Assembly (NCBI RefSeq): GCF_001544575.2
Contig: NZ_FCNY02000030.1
Location: forward strand, 1 to 63,015
Source of the DNA: Caballeronia cordobensis
GTDB lineage: Bacteria; Pseudomonadota; Gammaproteobacteria; Burkholderiales; Burkholderiaceae
Length of the DNA: 63,015 bases
Reading direction: 5' to 3'
In this document: piece after piece, positions 35,156 to 43,461 of the stretch
Layout of the letters: each line of letters starts with the position of its first letter
Position numbering within the stretch: position 1 is the stretch's first letter
Made by a program: the position numbers and the translations under genes
The notes under the pieces: generated by a model
Databases searched by the model: none
Told to the model about the DNA's origin: nothing
Seen by the model: only the letters and a program-made list of their open reading frames with translations

Positions 35156-36343
35156 ATGCACAACCAACAACAACCGGGCACCACCTCACTGGCCGCCAAC
35201 ACCAACGTGTCGCGTATCTTCCGCCTCACGAGCCTGGCCGCGGCAGCTTCCATCTGTGTCGTCATGACGGGCTGCGGGCTCGCGCCGGGCATGCATTTCG
35301 AACAGCCGCCGCAACTCGTCGAGACGTCGAACGATCAGGGCGACCCGGCATCGACCGTGAACATTCCGATCACGCCGATCGATCTCACGCTCATCAAGAA
35401 GATGCGCACCACGCAGGCCACGGCCACCAACGATCCGAACGCGTCGCTCTACGGCAAGCCGGCGCCGTACAAGCTCGGCATCGGCGACGTGCTGCAGATC
35501 ACGGTGTGGGATCACCCCGAACTCGTCGCGGCGCTCGGCCAGCCGCTGGCTCAGGCGCGCACGTCGGACGCCGCGCCCGGCTTCGTCGTCGATGCGGACG
35601 GCAACATCCAGTTCCCGTACGTGAACAAGCCGCTGCATGTCGTCGGCAAGACCGAGACGCAGGTGCAGCGCGAGCTCTATTCGGAGCTGTCGAAAGTGTT
35701 CGTGAAGCCGCAGGTGACGGTGCGCGTCGCATCGTTCCGCGCGTCGCAGGTGTATATCGACGGCGACGTGCGCACGCCGGGCGCGCAGCAGATCAACGAC
35801 ATTCCGATGACGCTGACCGAAGCCGTGGGCCGCGCGGGCGGTTTCGCGCCGACGGCGGACCAGAGCCGCGTCACGCTTATCCGCGACGGCGTCACGTATC
35901 ACATCAACATGGCCGGCATGACCTCGAAGGGCAAGAGCCCGTCGGACATCATGCTCAAGCCGGGCGATGCGCTGCGAGTCGATTCGCGCGACGAAAACGG
36001 CGTCTACGTGATGGGCGAAGTGACGCGTCCCGCCACCGTGATCCCGATGCGCAACGGCAAGATGACGCTCTCGGATGCGATCTCGCAGGGCGGCAGCTTC
36101 AACGCCGAGACGTCCGATCCGAAGCAGGTGTACGTGATCCGCAACGGCCAGACGGACCAGCCGGAGGTGTATCACCTCGACGCGCGTTCGCCGGTGTCGA
36201 TGCTGCTCGCGAACGGATTCGAGTTGCAGCCGAAGGACGTCGTCTACGTGGACAACAACGGGCTGGTGCGCTTCTCGCGCGTCCTGAACCTGTTGCTGCC
36301 GGCGATCAACGCGGGTCTGACGGCCGCCGTGCTGACGAAGTAA
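35156..36343 (+). CDS. wza: Outer-membrane polysaccharide export lipoprotein, Wza/BceE type
   Basis: A 395-residue lipoprotein that forms the outer-membrane exit channel for exopolysaccharide. The lipobox VVMTGC puts the acylated cysteine at C40 after an unusually long, polar N-terminus. The polysaccharide export domain follows (YKLGIGDVLQITVWDHPEL, VDADGNIQFPYV), then SLBB-type domains (QVYIDGDVRTPGAQQI and VYVMGEVTRPATVI). The ATG at 35156 is preferred because AGGGGA lies eight bases upstream; an ATG at 35138 overlapping the bceB stop would add six residues. It is followed by wzc after 82 bases that contain a hairpin. Confidence 0.93.
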   Translation: MHNQQQPGTTSLAANTNVSRIFRLTSLAAAASICVVMTGCGLAPGMHFEQPPQLVETSNDQGDPASTVNIPITPIDLTLIKKMRTTQATATNDPNASLYGKPAPYKLGIGDVLQITVWDHPELVAALGQPLAQARTSDAAPGFVVDADGNIQFPYVNKPLHVVGKTETQVQRELYSELSKVFVKPQVTVRVASFRASQVYIDGDVRTPGAQQINDIPMTLTEAVGRAGGFAPTADQSRVTLIRDGVTYHINMAGMTSKGKSPSDIMLKPGDALRVDSRDENGVYVMGEVTRPATVIPMRNGKMTLSDAISQGGSFNAETSDPKQVYVIRNGQTDQPEVYHLDARSPVSMLLANGFELQPKDVVYVDNNGLVRFSRVLNLLLPAINAGLTAAVLTK

Positions 36344-36357
36344 TAGCAAGCGTCTGA

Positions 36358-36381
36358 CCGGCGCGCACGGGGGCGCGCCGG
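36358..36381. other. Hairpin between wza and wzc
   Basis: A perfect 9-bp stem (CCGGCGCGC / GCGCGCCGG) with a 6-base loop and no T-run. It is a candidate RNA processing or translation-coupling signal that could set the wza:wzc ratio rather than a terminator. Confidence 0.5.
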
Positions 36382-36425
36382 GAATCATTGTTCGACTTAC
36401 AAGAAAACAGCAAGCGAGCGAGATC

Positions 36426-38654
36426 ATGGCGACAAACTTCGATTCACGGTACGTGGACGTATCGACGGGCGACGAGTTGCGGCTGTCCGACTATCTGGCG
36501 GCGGTCATGCGCAACTGGAAGCTCGTGACCGTCGTCATGCTCGCCGTGACCGCGATCGGGACCGCGTACGCCTTCCTCGCGACGCCGACCTACAAGGCGG
36601 ACGCGGTGATCCAGGTGGACGAGCACGACAAGAACACCGCGAACGTCCCTGCCAGCGCGGGGCAGCAGGCCATCCCGCAGACATCGGAAGCCAAGTCCGT
36701 CACCGCCGCGCAGATCGAGCTGTTGCGCTCGCGTCTCGTGATCGAGGACGCCGTGCGACGGTTTCATCTCGACGTGAGCGCCGCGCCGCGTTCGATGCCC
36801 GTTCTGGGCGGCGCGATCGGCACAGCGTTCTCGATGCTCGGCAAGCCGGTGCCGCAGGGCTATCTGTCGCGTTTCGCGTGGGGCGGCGAGCAGATCGACG
36901 TGCCGCTCTTCGACACGCCGAAAGCGCTCTACGACAAAAAATTCACGCTCGTCGCGGGCCAGAACGGCACCTACGCGCTCAACGATCCGGACGGTCTCGC
37001 GGTGCTCACGGGGCACGTCGGGAAGGAAGCTTCCGGCATGACGCCGCAAGGCCCGGTCACGCTCAGGGTCGACAAGCTCGACGGCAAGCCCGGCGTGCAG
37101 TTCGAACTGCAGCGTTTCTCGACCGTTACGACGATCGACCGTCTTCAGAAGCGCCTGACCGTTGCGGAGGCCGCATTGCAGTCCGGGATCATCGGCGTAT
37201 CTCTGGAAGGTAGCAATCCGAAACAAATCACGGAAATTGTCAATAACATTGCGCACCGCTATGTGCAGCAGGACGCGGAGAAGCGCTCGTCGGATGCGGA
37301 GCATACGCTGTCGTTCCTGGACCAGCAATTGCCGCTCGCGAAGAAGCAGCTCGACGAAGCCGAGCAGCGCTACAACACATTCCGCAACAAGCAGGGCAGC
37401 GTCGATCTCAACGAGGAAAGCCGTCTGTTGCTGCAGCAGATCGTCGATAACAAGACGAAGCTCGCGGACCTGCAACAGCAGCGCGCCGAACTCTCGCTGC
37501 GCTTCACGGCGAATCATCCGTCGGTGCAGGCGCTCGATGCGCAGATCGCCGCGCTCACCAACGCGCAAACGCGCCTCGGCAAAAACGTTTCGACGCTGCC
37601 CGATACCGAGCAGACCGCGCTGCGCTACATGCGCGACGTTCGCGTCAACACGGAGCTGTACACGAACCTGCTCGCCAGTGTGCAGCAGATGCGCATTGCG
37701 AAGGCCGGGCAGGGCAGCAACGTGCGCGTCGTCGATTTCGCGCAAGTGCCCGACGATCCCGTGCGCCCGAAGCGCATGCTCGTGATCCTGATCGCGGCAG
37801 GCATCGGGCTCGTAATCGGCATCATCGTCGCGTTTATCCGCAAGGCGCTGTATGGCGGCGTCGAGCGTCCGGAAGATATCGAGCGGCAACTGGGCACGCG
37901 CGTCTTCGCGATCGTGCCGCGCAGCACCCAGCAGCTTCGCCTGCAACGGCAGGTGGGCATGCGCCGCGAAGGCCTGCACGTGCTCGCCGCGCAGGCGCCG
38001 GAAGATGCGGCGGTCGAAGGCATTCGCAGCCTGCGCACGTCGCTGCAACTGCAGCTCACGGATGCGCGCAACAACGTCGTGATGCTGACGGGATCGCGCC
38101 CGGAAGCGGGCAAGTCGTTTCTGTCGGCGAATCTCGCGACGCTCGTCGCCTCGACCAGAAAGCGCGTGTTGCTGATCGACGGCGACATGCGCCGCGGCGA
38201 CATTCACTCGCATTTCGGCGTGCGCCATTCGCCCGGTCTCTCGGACGTGCTGATGGGCGCCGACGTGATGAGCACGATTCTTCACGACGTGCTGCCGGGC
38301 GTCGATCTCATCACCAAGGGCTCGCTGCCGTCGCATCCTTCGGAGCTGCTCGCGAGCGATCGATTCGGCGAAGTGCTCGCCGAGCTCAAGCGGCATTACG
38401 ATCTCGTGGTCATCGATACGCCGCCGGTCCTCGCCGTCACCGACGCGACCGTGATCGGCAAGCACGCGGGCACGAGCCTGCTCGTCGTGCGGCACGGCAA
38501 GAATCAGGTGCAGGAGATCGGCGAGACGATGAAGCGTCTGCACAACGGCGGCGTGCACATGAAGGGCGTGCTGCTCACCGACGTGCCGCAATCGAAGGTA
38601 TTGAACGGCAGCACGTACGCGGGCTACTACAGCTACGAAAGCATCGCGGAGTAG
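36426..38654 (+). CDS. wzc: Exopolysaccharide tyrosine autokinase and chain-length regulator, Wzc/BceF type
   Basis: A 742-residue bacterial tyrosine kinase that controls Wzy polymerisation and export through Wza. Two membrane segments (about 35-55 and 455-475) bracket a periplasmic Wzz-like domain with a long coiled coil. The cytoplasmic kinase domain has Walker A TGSRPEAGKSFLSANLA, Walker A' VLLIDGDMRRG and Walker B LVVIDTPPVLAVTDA. The C-terminal autophosphorylation cluster is short: Y731, Y734, Y735 and Y737 in the last dozen residues. It ends the operon just before a strong terminator. No tyrosine phosphatase gene accompanies it in the window. Confidence 0.95.
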   Translation: MATNFDSRYVDVSTGDELRLSDYLAAVMRNWKLVTVVMLAVTAIGTAYAFLATPTYKADAVIQVDEHDKNTANVPASAGQQAIPQTSEAKSVTAAQIELLRSRLVIEDAVRRFHLDVSAAPRSMPVLGGAIGTAFSMLGKPVPQGYLSRFAWGGEQIDVPLFDTPKALYDKKFTLVAGQNGTYALNDPDGLAVLTGHVGKEASGMTPQGPVTLRVDKLDGKPGVQFELQRFSTVTTIDRLQKRLTVAEAALQSGIIGVSLEGSNPKQITEIVNNIAHRYVQQDAEKRSSDAEHTLSFLDQQLPLAKKQLDEAEQRYNTFRNKQGSVDLNEESRLLLQQIVDNKTKLADLQQQRAELSLRFTANHPSVQALDAQIAALTNAQTRLGKNVSTLPDTEQTALRYMRDVRVNTELYTNLLASVQQMRIAKAGQGSNVRVVDFAQVPDDPVRPKRMLVILIAAGIGLVIGIIVAFIRKALYGGVERPEDIERQLGTRVFAIVPRSTQQLRLQRQVGMRREGLHVLAAQAPEDAAVEGIRSLRTSLQLQLTDARNNVVMLTGSRPEAGKSFLSANLATLVASTRKRVLLIDGDMRRGDIHSHFGVRHSPGLSDVLMGADVMSTILHDVLPGVDLITKGSLPSHPSELLASDRFGEVLAELKRHYDLVVIDTPPVLAVTDATVIGKHAGTSLLVVRHGKNQVQEIGETMKRLHNGGVHMKGVLLTDVPQSKVLNGSTYAGYYSYESIAE

Positions 38655-38674
38655 TCGCCGCACTTCCCACCGCG

Positions 38675-38706
38675 CGCCGGCATTGCGATGCCGGCGTTTT
38701 CTTTTC
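38675..38706 (+). terminator. Rho-independent terminator after wzc
   Basis: A perfect 9-bp stem (CGCCGGCAT / ATGCCGGCG), TGCG loop, then TTTTCTTTTC, 20 bases after the wzc stop. It marks the end of the manC-bceB-wza-wzc transcript. Confidence 0.85.
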
Positions 38707-38739
38707 CGGCGTTTAAAGCATTCGAAACGTTCGAAGGGT

Positions 38740-39066
38740 TCAATACGGCGACTTGTAGATGTCGCGCGCGCGGGCCGGGTTCGTCTTGGGCGTCTTGAAG
38801 CCCGGCGGCGGCGGATAGAGGATCGCGGCGGCGCTCTTGGGCGTCGTCATTGAACGGCTGTCGGCCGTGCGTGCGCTTGGACGAAGCCGCGCGCTGCCTG
38901 CGGGATTTCCCGCGTAACCGTTTTCCTGGGCGAGCAGCCGCCCGCTCGATCCGCTGCCGGACAAAGCCAGCTCGGCGGACGCCGCGTCGGCCAGATCGCT
39001 CGCGTGCGCAGCCGCCGATGCGACCAGCGCGAGCGGCAAAAGCGCCTTGCATAGCGCATGTTTCAT
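38740..39066 (-). CDS. Small secreted protein of unknown function
   Basis: A 108-residue protein with a clear signal peptide (MKHALCKALLPLALVASAAAHA, cleavage expected after AHA) and a mature part rich in Gly, Ser, Ala and Pro, ending in a PPPPGFKTPKTNPARARDIY segment. GGAGG lies five bases before the ATG at 39066, which supports it being real and sets the start. It is convergent with the wzc terminator and divergent from the lipoprotein gene at 39184. No known domain is recognised; a periplasmic role tied to exopolysaccharide is only a guess from location. Confidence 0.6.
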   Translation of the reverse strand: MKHALCKALLPLALVASAAAHASDLADAASAELALSGSGSSGRLLAQENGYAGNPAGSARLRPSARTADSRSMTTPKSAAAILYPPPPGFKTPKTNPARARDIYKSPY

Positions 39067-39183
39067 GGACACCTCCGATAGTGGAAAGCTGCGGGCGACG
39101 GCACGTTGGCGCGGACGCTTCCCGCGCGGTGCGGGCGGGCGTCGTTATAATCGCCGTCCGACCTGATCTTTCGCTTTACGCCC

Positions 39184-39642
39184 GTGAAAAAGCTCATCGC
39201 TCTCGCAGTCGCTTCGATTGTCCTTACGGCCTGCTCGTCCGTCGAGAAGGAGCAGCAGAAGGAACGCACGTTCCTGCTTTCGCAGCAGTCGCTCGACACG
39301 GCGCAGCGCAATGCGACCGTCGCGTGCCGCGACGCCGCGCAGTGCGATGCGGCGTGGAAGCTCACGAAGACGTACGTCGAGCAGAACTCGAAAGAGCGCC
39401 TGACCCGCGCCGACGACGCCGCGATCGAAACCGACGTGCCTTCGGGCACCGGCAAGCCGGTGTTTTCCGCGACGCGCATCGCCAACGGCAACGGCGCGAC
39501 GATCTCGCTCTTCGCGCAATGCAAGGGCATGTTCGAAGACGAACGCGCGCGCGGCTCCGACTTCGACGACTGCGCCACCAAAATCATCTCCGTGCAGAAC
39601 GGGTTCGCGCAATATCTGCGGACGCATTTGCCCGCGCAGTGA
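39184..39642 (+). CDS. Small lipoprotein of unknown function
   Basis: A 152-residue lipoprotein: GTG start, MKKLIALAVASIVLTAC signal with lipobox LTAC (C17), then a helical region with three further cysteines at about positions 54, 60 and 119 and another near 133. The sequence CRDAAQCDAAWKLTKTYVEQNS recalls small Burkholderia periplasmic proteins of unknown role. The gene is divergent from the small secreted protein and ends one base before the convergent Wzy-like gene. Function is not assigned. Confidence 0.65.
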   Translation: MKKLIALAVASIVLTACSSVEKEQQKERTFLLSQQSLDTAQRNATVACRDAAQCDAAWKLTKTYVEQNSKERLTRADDAAIETDVPSGTGKPVFSATRIANGNGATISLFAQCKGMFEDERARGSDFDDCATKIISVQNGFAQYLRTHLPAQ

Positions 39643-39643
39643 A

Positions 39644-40999
39644 TCAGGCGTAAGGCGTGAGCGAGCTGGATTCCGGCGGCTCCTGACCGCCTTGCCCTCG
39701 CGCGCTGCCCGCAGGCAGCAACTCCGGCAGCGTTTCCTCGGGCGGCACACCATAGTACGGATAGCCGCGCGGCGGCTGTTTGCCCGATTCAACTGCCGCG
39801 CGAGTCTGCATCGCGTACGCGATGCGCCCGTACGACGCCACACTCACGCCCAGCGCGACGCCGAACACGGCCGCCGCAAAACCGTTGCCAAGCGGATTGC
39901 CGCCGAGCGACGTCGCGGGCAGCGCCGCGAGCATCAGCAGCGCGCGCCCGAGTTCGGGCAGATGGCGTGCATCGGGCGCGCGAAGCCGCCACGCGCGATA
40001 GGCCATCGAGCCTCGCCACAGCGCCCACAGCACGGCGACCGGCAACGCGAGCCCGAACAGCAAGCCGCCTGCGAAGAACTGATAAACCCAGAAGTCGTGG
40101 CCGGCGGTCCAGTTTCTGATCGCTCCGTCAAAAGAGCCGTAATCGTGGCCGTAGCCCATGCCGACTATCGTCGATAGCGCCGACGATGTCGTCTGTTCGA
40201 CCTGTTCCCTCATTTCGGCGAGGCGCGCGAGCGCGGCGTCGTCACGGACGAGCGAGACGTCCGGCAGCCAATGCCCGGCAACCGTCGGGAAAAACGACGC
40301 AGACGCAGCCGCCATCGCGCCGAGCAGCGCCAGGATCGCGATCGCGCGCAGGGTCGCGCCGAAGAAATGCCGGAGCGACGGCGCGGCGAGCCACGTCGCA
40401 TAGACGAAGAGCAGCAAGGTGCCGACGAGCAGACTGCGCGTGACGAACAGCAGCTCGATCACGATAGTCGCGAGAAACAGCGCCACGTTGAATCTGGCCA
40501 TGCGCTTCGCAAAGACGAGCTCATGCAGCAGCAGCGCCTGGAGACAGAGGAACGTGATGGGGACGAGGCCGTCGCCCGCGCCCACGCTAACGCCGAAGCC
40601 GACGCTCACGACGAGCGATGCGACCATCGCGCCGGCCATCGCCCGCTCGATCTGTCCGAGGCGTTGCAGATCCCATGGACGGCAGCCGACGAAGTAGCCG
40701 AGCAGCATGAGGAGGAACGGCAGGATCACGCGCGCGTAGTTGCCCGCGTCGTTGCCTTGCAGCGCGTGCGTGGCGGCGCTGCCGGCGAGCGTGATCAGCA
40801 GCAGCGACGTGACGAATGTGCGCAGGCGCGAGCGGCGCGCGAAGCGTGGCGCGATCAGCAGGACGGCGCAGGCCGCGCCCATCGATGTCACGGTGAGCAG
40901 AATCGGAATGGCCCTGTCGACGCTTGCCACGCCTTTGATGTCGAAGGCGAGCGGAAGCAGAAAAAGCCAGATCCAGACGACGGCGAACTTGTTGCGCAT
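39644..40999 (-). CDS. Wzy/O-antigen-ligase-like polytopic membrane protein
   Basis: A 451-residue protein with about ten membrane segments and a large loop between segments in the C-terminal half (SFFPTVAGHWLPDVSLVRDDAALARLAEMREQ in that loop). This layout and its place beside the exopolysaccharide operon suggest the Wzy polymerase of the Wzx/Wzy system. The loop contains GMGYGHDYGSFDGAIRNWTAGHDFWVYQFF, a histidine- and glycine-rich stretch like those in O-antigen polymerases and ligases. GAGGA lies five bases before the ATG at 40999. The proline/glycine-rich tail (from about 420) is unusual. Ligase or polymerase cannot be told apart by eye. Confidence 0.7.
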   Translation of the reverse strand: MRNKFAVVWIWLFLLPLAFDIKGVASVDRAIPILLTVTSMGAACAVLLIAPRFARRSRLRTFVTSLLLITLAGSAATHALQGNDAGNYARVILPFLLMLLGYFVGCRPWDLQRLGQIERAMAGAMVASLVVSVGFGVSVGAGDGLVPITFLCLQALLLHELVFAKRMARFNVALFLATIVIELLFVTRSLLVGTLLLFVYATWLAAPSLRHFFGATLRAIAILALLGAMAAASASFFPTVAGHWLPDVSLVRDDAALARLAEMREQVEQTTSSALSTIVGMGYGHDYGSFDGAIRNWTAGHDFWVYQFFAGGLLFGLALPVAVLWALWRGSMAYRAWRLRAPDARHLPELGRALLMLAALPATSLGGNPLGNGFAAAVFGVALGVSVASYGRIAYAMQTRAAVESGKQPPRGYPYYGVPPEETLPELLPAGSARGQGGQEPPESSSLTPYA

Positions 41000-41711
41000 G
41001 ACGTCCTCGGGCACCCCTTTTATTTGTGGGTCGAATATATCAGCGGGTTTCGTCGTGCACGTGTGCGCCAAATAACGCTGCGCGAAGGCGCGGCGATTTC
41101 CGTGTGCGGCGGGCGACGCGCGCGTGCCGCGCTGTCCGTAAAGGGCGTGATTCTGGCGGATCGCCTCGCATGGGCCGACAGAAGATGAATGGCCGGATGT
41201 GGCATCGTCCGGCGACAGACCAATCCATAGGTGCGATGTGCGTGCGCGCGCCGATACGAGGCGCCCCGCGATGGCGGGACGGCGAGCCCACGAGGATGCG
41301 CGGCGGCTGCCGCGCGCGCCACACGTCAACGAGCGTCCCTCGCAGAAGGGAACGGCATGGGCTCGTTCGGCGCGTCACGCATGCCGGGACCCGATCGATC
41401 GATTCGAATCGATTCATCCGGGGACTCGCGATCATCGCCAGGACGAGTAAACGGGCATGCTGCACGGCGTGCCGACACCTGCCTTGCCTGCCGCCCGGCG
41501 AATCAATGCTGGCGCGCGTTCCATTTTTCGCGTATTTACCAATAGGTTCCCGCTGCGCGATGCGCGGACCAGGCGTGCGCGTCGCGCTGTCACACGAACG
41601 TTTCACACAAGCGTTTCACACTTCGGCTGCCCATCCGGCGCACGCTCGTTCGAGCGCGATCGCCGGACAGGGCGCATCTCCCAACTGTTGAAATAGCCAG
41701 GAATTCTCACG
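41000..41711. other. 712-bp region without a convincing gene
   Basis: This stretch separates the leftward Wzy-like gene from the rightward hydrolase gene. Several open frames cover it on both strands, but all look like chance frames in GC-rich DNA (arginine-rich, no family features). It contains a 16-bp perfect palindrome listed separately. Confidence 0.5.
41398..41413. repeat. Perfect 16-bp palindrome
   Basis: ATCGATTCGAATCGAT is its own reverse complement. It lies about 300 bases before the hydrolase start in a gene-free region and could be an operator; no RNA hairpin is likely because there is no loop. Confidence 0.6.
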
Positions 41712-42533
41712 ATGAGCACGATCAAGACGAAGGACGGCACCTCGATCTATTACAAGGACTGGGGCAGCGGCAAGCCGGTGGTGTTCTCGCACGGCTGGCC
41801 GCTCGACGCCGATGCGTGGGACGCGCAGATGCTGTTTCTTTTGGGCAAGGGCTATCGCGTGATCGCGCACGACCGGCGCGGGCATGGCCGCTCGGATCAG
41901 CCGTCGGAAGGCAACGAAATGGACACCTACGCCGACGATCTGGCCGCGCTGCTCGACACGCTCGACGTGACGGGCGCGACGCTCGTCGGCCATTCGACGG
42001 GTGGCGGGGAAGTCGCGCATTACATCGGGCGGCATGGGACGAAGCGCGTCGCGAAGGCGGTGCTGATCGGCGCGGTGCCCCCGCTCATGCTGAAGACCGA
42101 GGCGAATCCGGAAGGCTTGCCAATCGACGTGTTCGACGGCATCAGGAAGGGCGTCGCCGCCGACCGCTCGCAGTTCTACAAGGATCTGACGATGCCGTTC
42201 TACGGCTACAACCGCGACGGCGCGAAGATTTCGCAGGGCGTGATCGACCTGTTCTGGCTGCAGGGCATGCGCGGCGGCATGAAGGGGCAATACGAGTGCA
42301 TCAAGCAGTTTTCCGAAGTGGACTACACGGCCGATCTCGAGAAATTCGACGTGCCGACGCTCTTCCTGCATGGCGACGACGACCAGATCGTGCCGATCGG
42401 CGCGGCGGCGCAGAAGGCGGTGAAGATCGTGAAGAACGCGACGTTGAAGGTGTATCCGGGCGGCGCGCACGGGATGTGCACCGTGGAGGCGGACAAGGTG
42501 AATGCGGATTTGCTGGCGTTCATCGAGTCGTGA
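41712..42533 (+). CDS. Alpha/beta hydrolase, non-haem chloroperoxidase-like
   Basis: A 273-residue alpha/beta hydrolase close to the cofactor-free chloroperoxidase/esterase group. The triad can be placed: nucleophile S95 in GHSTGGGEV, acid D222 in LHGDDDQIVP and H253 in GGAHGM. The oxyanion region is FSHGWPLDADAWD, and HDRRGHGRSDQP follows. Such enzymes hydrolyse esters or lactones and can form peracids; the natural substrate is not predictable. Another hydrolase gene lies 62 bases downstream in the same direction with a hairpin between. Neither belongs obviously to polysaccharide synthesis. Confidence 0.88.
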   Translation: MSTIKTKDGTSIYYKDWGSGKPVVFSHGWPLDADAWDAQMLFLLGKGYRVIAHDRRGHGRSDQPSEGNEMDTYADDLAALLDTLDVTGATLVGHSTGGGEVAHYIGRHGTKRVAKAVLIGAVPPLMLKTEANPEGLPIDVFDGIRKGVAADRSQFYKDLTMPFYGYNRDGAKISQGVIDLFWLQGMRGGMKGQYECIKQFSEVDYTADLEKFDVPTLFLHGDDDQIVPIGAAAQKAVKIVKNATLKVYPGGAHGMCTVEADKVNADLLAFIES

Positions 42534-42553
42534 AGCAGGGTGCATGAAGAAGC

Positions 42554-42574
42554 GCCGGCGCACGATGCGCCGGC
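42554..42574. other. Hairpin between the two hydrolase genes
   Basis: A perfect 9-bp stem GCCGGCGCA / TGCGCCGGC with a CGA loop and no T-run, 20 bases after the first stop and 21 before the next start. It probably affects relative expression of the two genes. Confidence 0.5.
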
Positions 42575-42595
42575 CCCCGCCACAAGGAGACTTCC

Positions 42596-43291
42596 ATGTC
42601 CGACATGCTCAGCATCTCCACGCCCGACGGCAATTTCGATGCGTACGTCGCCTATCCCGCGCAAACGCCCGCGCCCGCCGTGGTCGTGCTTCAGGAAATC
42701 TTCGGCATCAATGCCGACATGCGCGAAACCTGCGAGGAGTATGCGCGCCAGGGCTATGTCGCGCTGTGCCCCGATCTCTTCTGGCGTCAGGAGCCGAACG
42801 TCGTCCTGACCGACAAGACCGAAGCCGAGTGGCAGCAGGCGATGAAGTACTACACCGGGTTCGACATGAACACAGGCGTCGAGGACATTGCGGCGACCAT
42901 CGGCTTTGCGCGCGGGCTATCGCAGGTGCAGGGAAAGATCGGGTCCGTCGGTTTTTGTCTTGGCGGCTTGCTGTCGTTTCTGACCGCCGCGCGCACCGAT
43001 GTCGATGCATCGGTTTCCTACTACGGCGGCGGCACGGACCAATTTCTCGGCGAATTGCCGAAGATCCGTGTGCCGCTCATGCTGCATCTCGCGGAAGCGG
43101 ACGAGTTCATCAACGAGGAGGCGCGCAACCGCGTGCTCGCCGCGGTGCAGGGACACGCGAATGTCGAGGCGTTCACGTATCCCGGCTGCCATCACGCGTT
43201 CGCGCGCAATCAGGGTGTGCATTACGATGCGGCGGCCGCGCAGCTCGCTAACGGGCGCACTGCGGAGTTTTTCAGGACGCATTTGAAATAA
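42596..43291 (+). CDS. Dienelactone hydrolase family protein
   Basis: A 231-residue member of the dienelactone hydrolase (carboxymethylenebutenolidase) family. The nucleophile is C121 in GSVGFCLGGLLSF, the histidine is in CHHAFARNQG (about H200), and the acid is in LHLAEADEFIN. EIFGINADMRETCEEYARQGY near the N-terminus is typical (family EIFG motif). Family members open lactone rings in aromatic breakdown, but many act on other substrates, and no ring-cleavage genes are near. AAGGAG lies eight bases before the ATG. A 10-bp hairpin follows the gene. Confidence 0.9.
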   Translation: MSDMLSISTPDGNFDAYVAYPAQTPAPAVVVLQEIFGINADMRETCEEYARQGYVALCPDLFWRQEPNVVLTDKTEAEWQQAMKYYTGFDMNTGVEDIAATIGFARGLSQVQGKIGSVGFCLGGLLSFLTAARTDVDASVSYYGGGTDQFLGELPKIRVPLMLHLAEADEFINEEARNRVLAAVQGHANVEAFTYPGCHHAFARNQGVHYDAAAAQLANGRTAEFFRTHLK

Positions 43292-43325
43292 TCACATCTG
43301 CAAGCTCGGCCTTCTTCGCGGACGT

Positions 43326-43349
43326 GCGGGCGCTCGATCGGGCGCCCGC
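43326..43349. terminator. Strong hairpin after the dienelactone hydrolase gene
   Basis: A 10-bp stem with one G-T pair, beginning GCGGGCGCTC and closing with GGGCGCCCGC, and a GATC loop, 34 bases after the stop. There is no T-run, so it may act with Rho or protect the 3' end. Confidence 0.5.
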
Positions 43350-43461
43350 CGCCGTTCGAGTTTGACAAATATCCACGAGTTGCGCCTCTCGACACGTTAT
43401 GTTGTCCGGCATCCGTAGGGATGCCAAATAAACAACTGCCGTGTGAGAGTAAGCAATCATC

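Noticed and set aside
36444..38663. A 739-codon minus-strand frame covering wzc
   Set aside because: Complete overlap with wzc, whose kinase motifs are unmistakable; composition is typical of an antisense shadow.
41026..41691. A 221-codon frame in the gap before the alpha/beta hydrolase
   Set aside because: Arg/Ala-rich low-information sequence, no ribosome binding site, and competing frames of similar quality on both strands.
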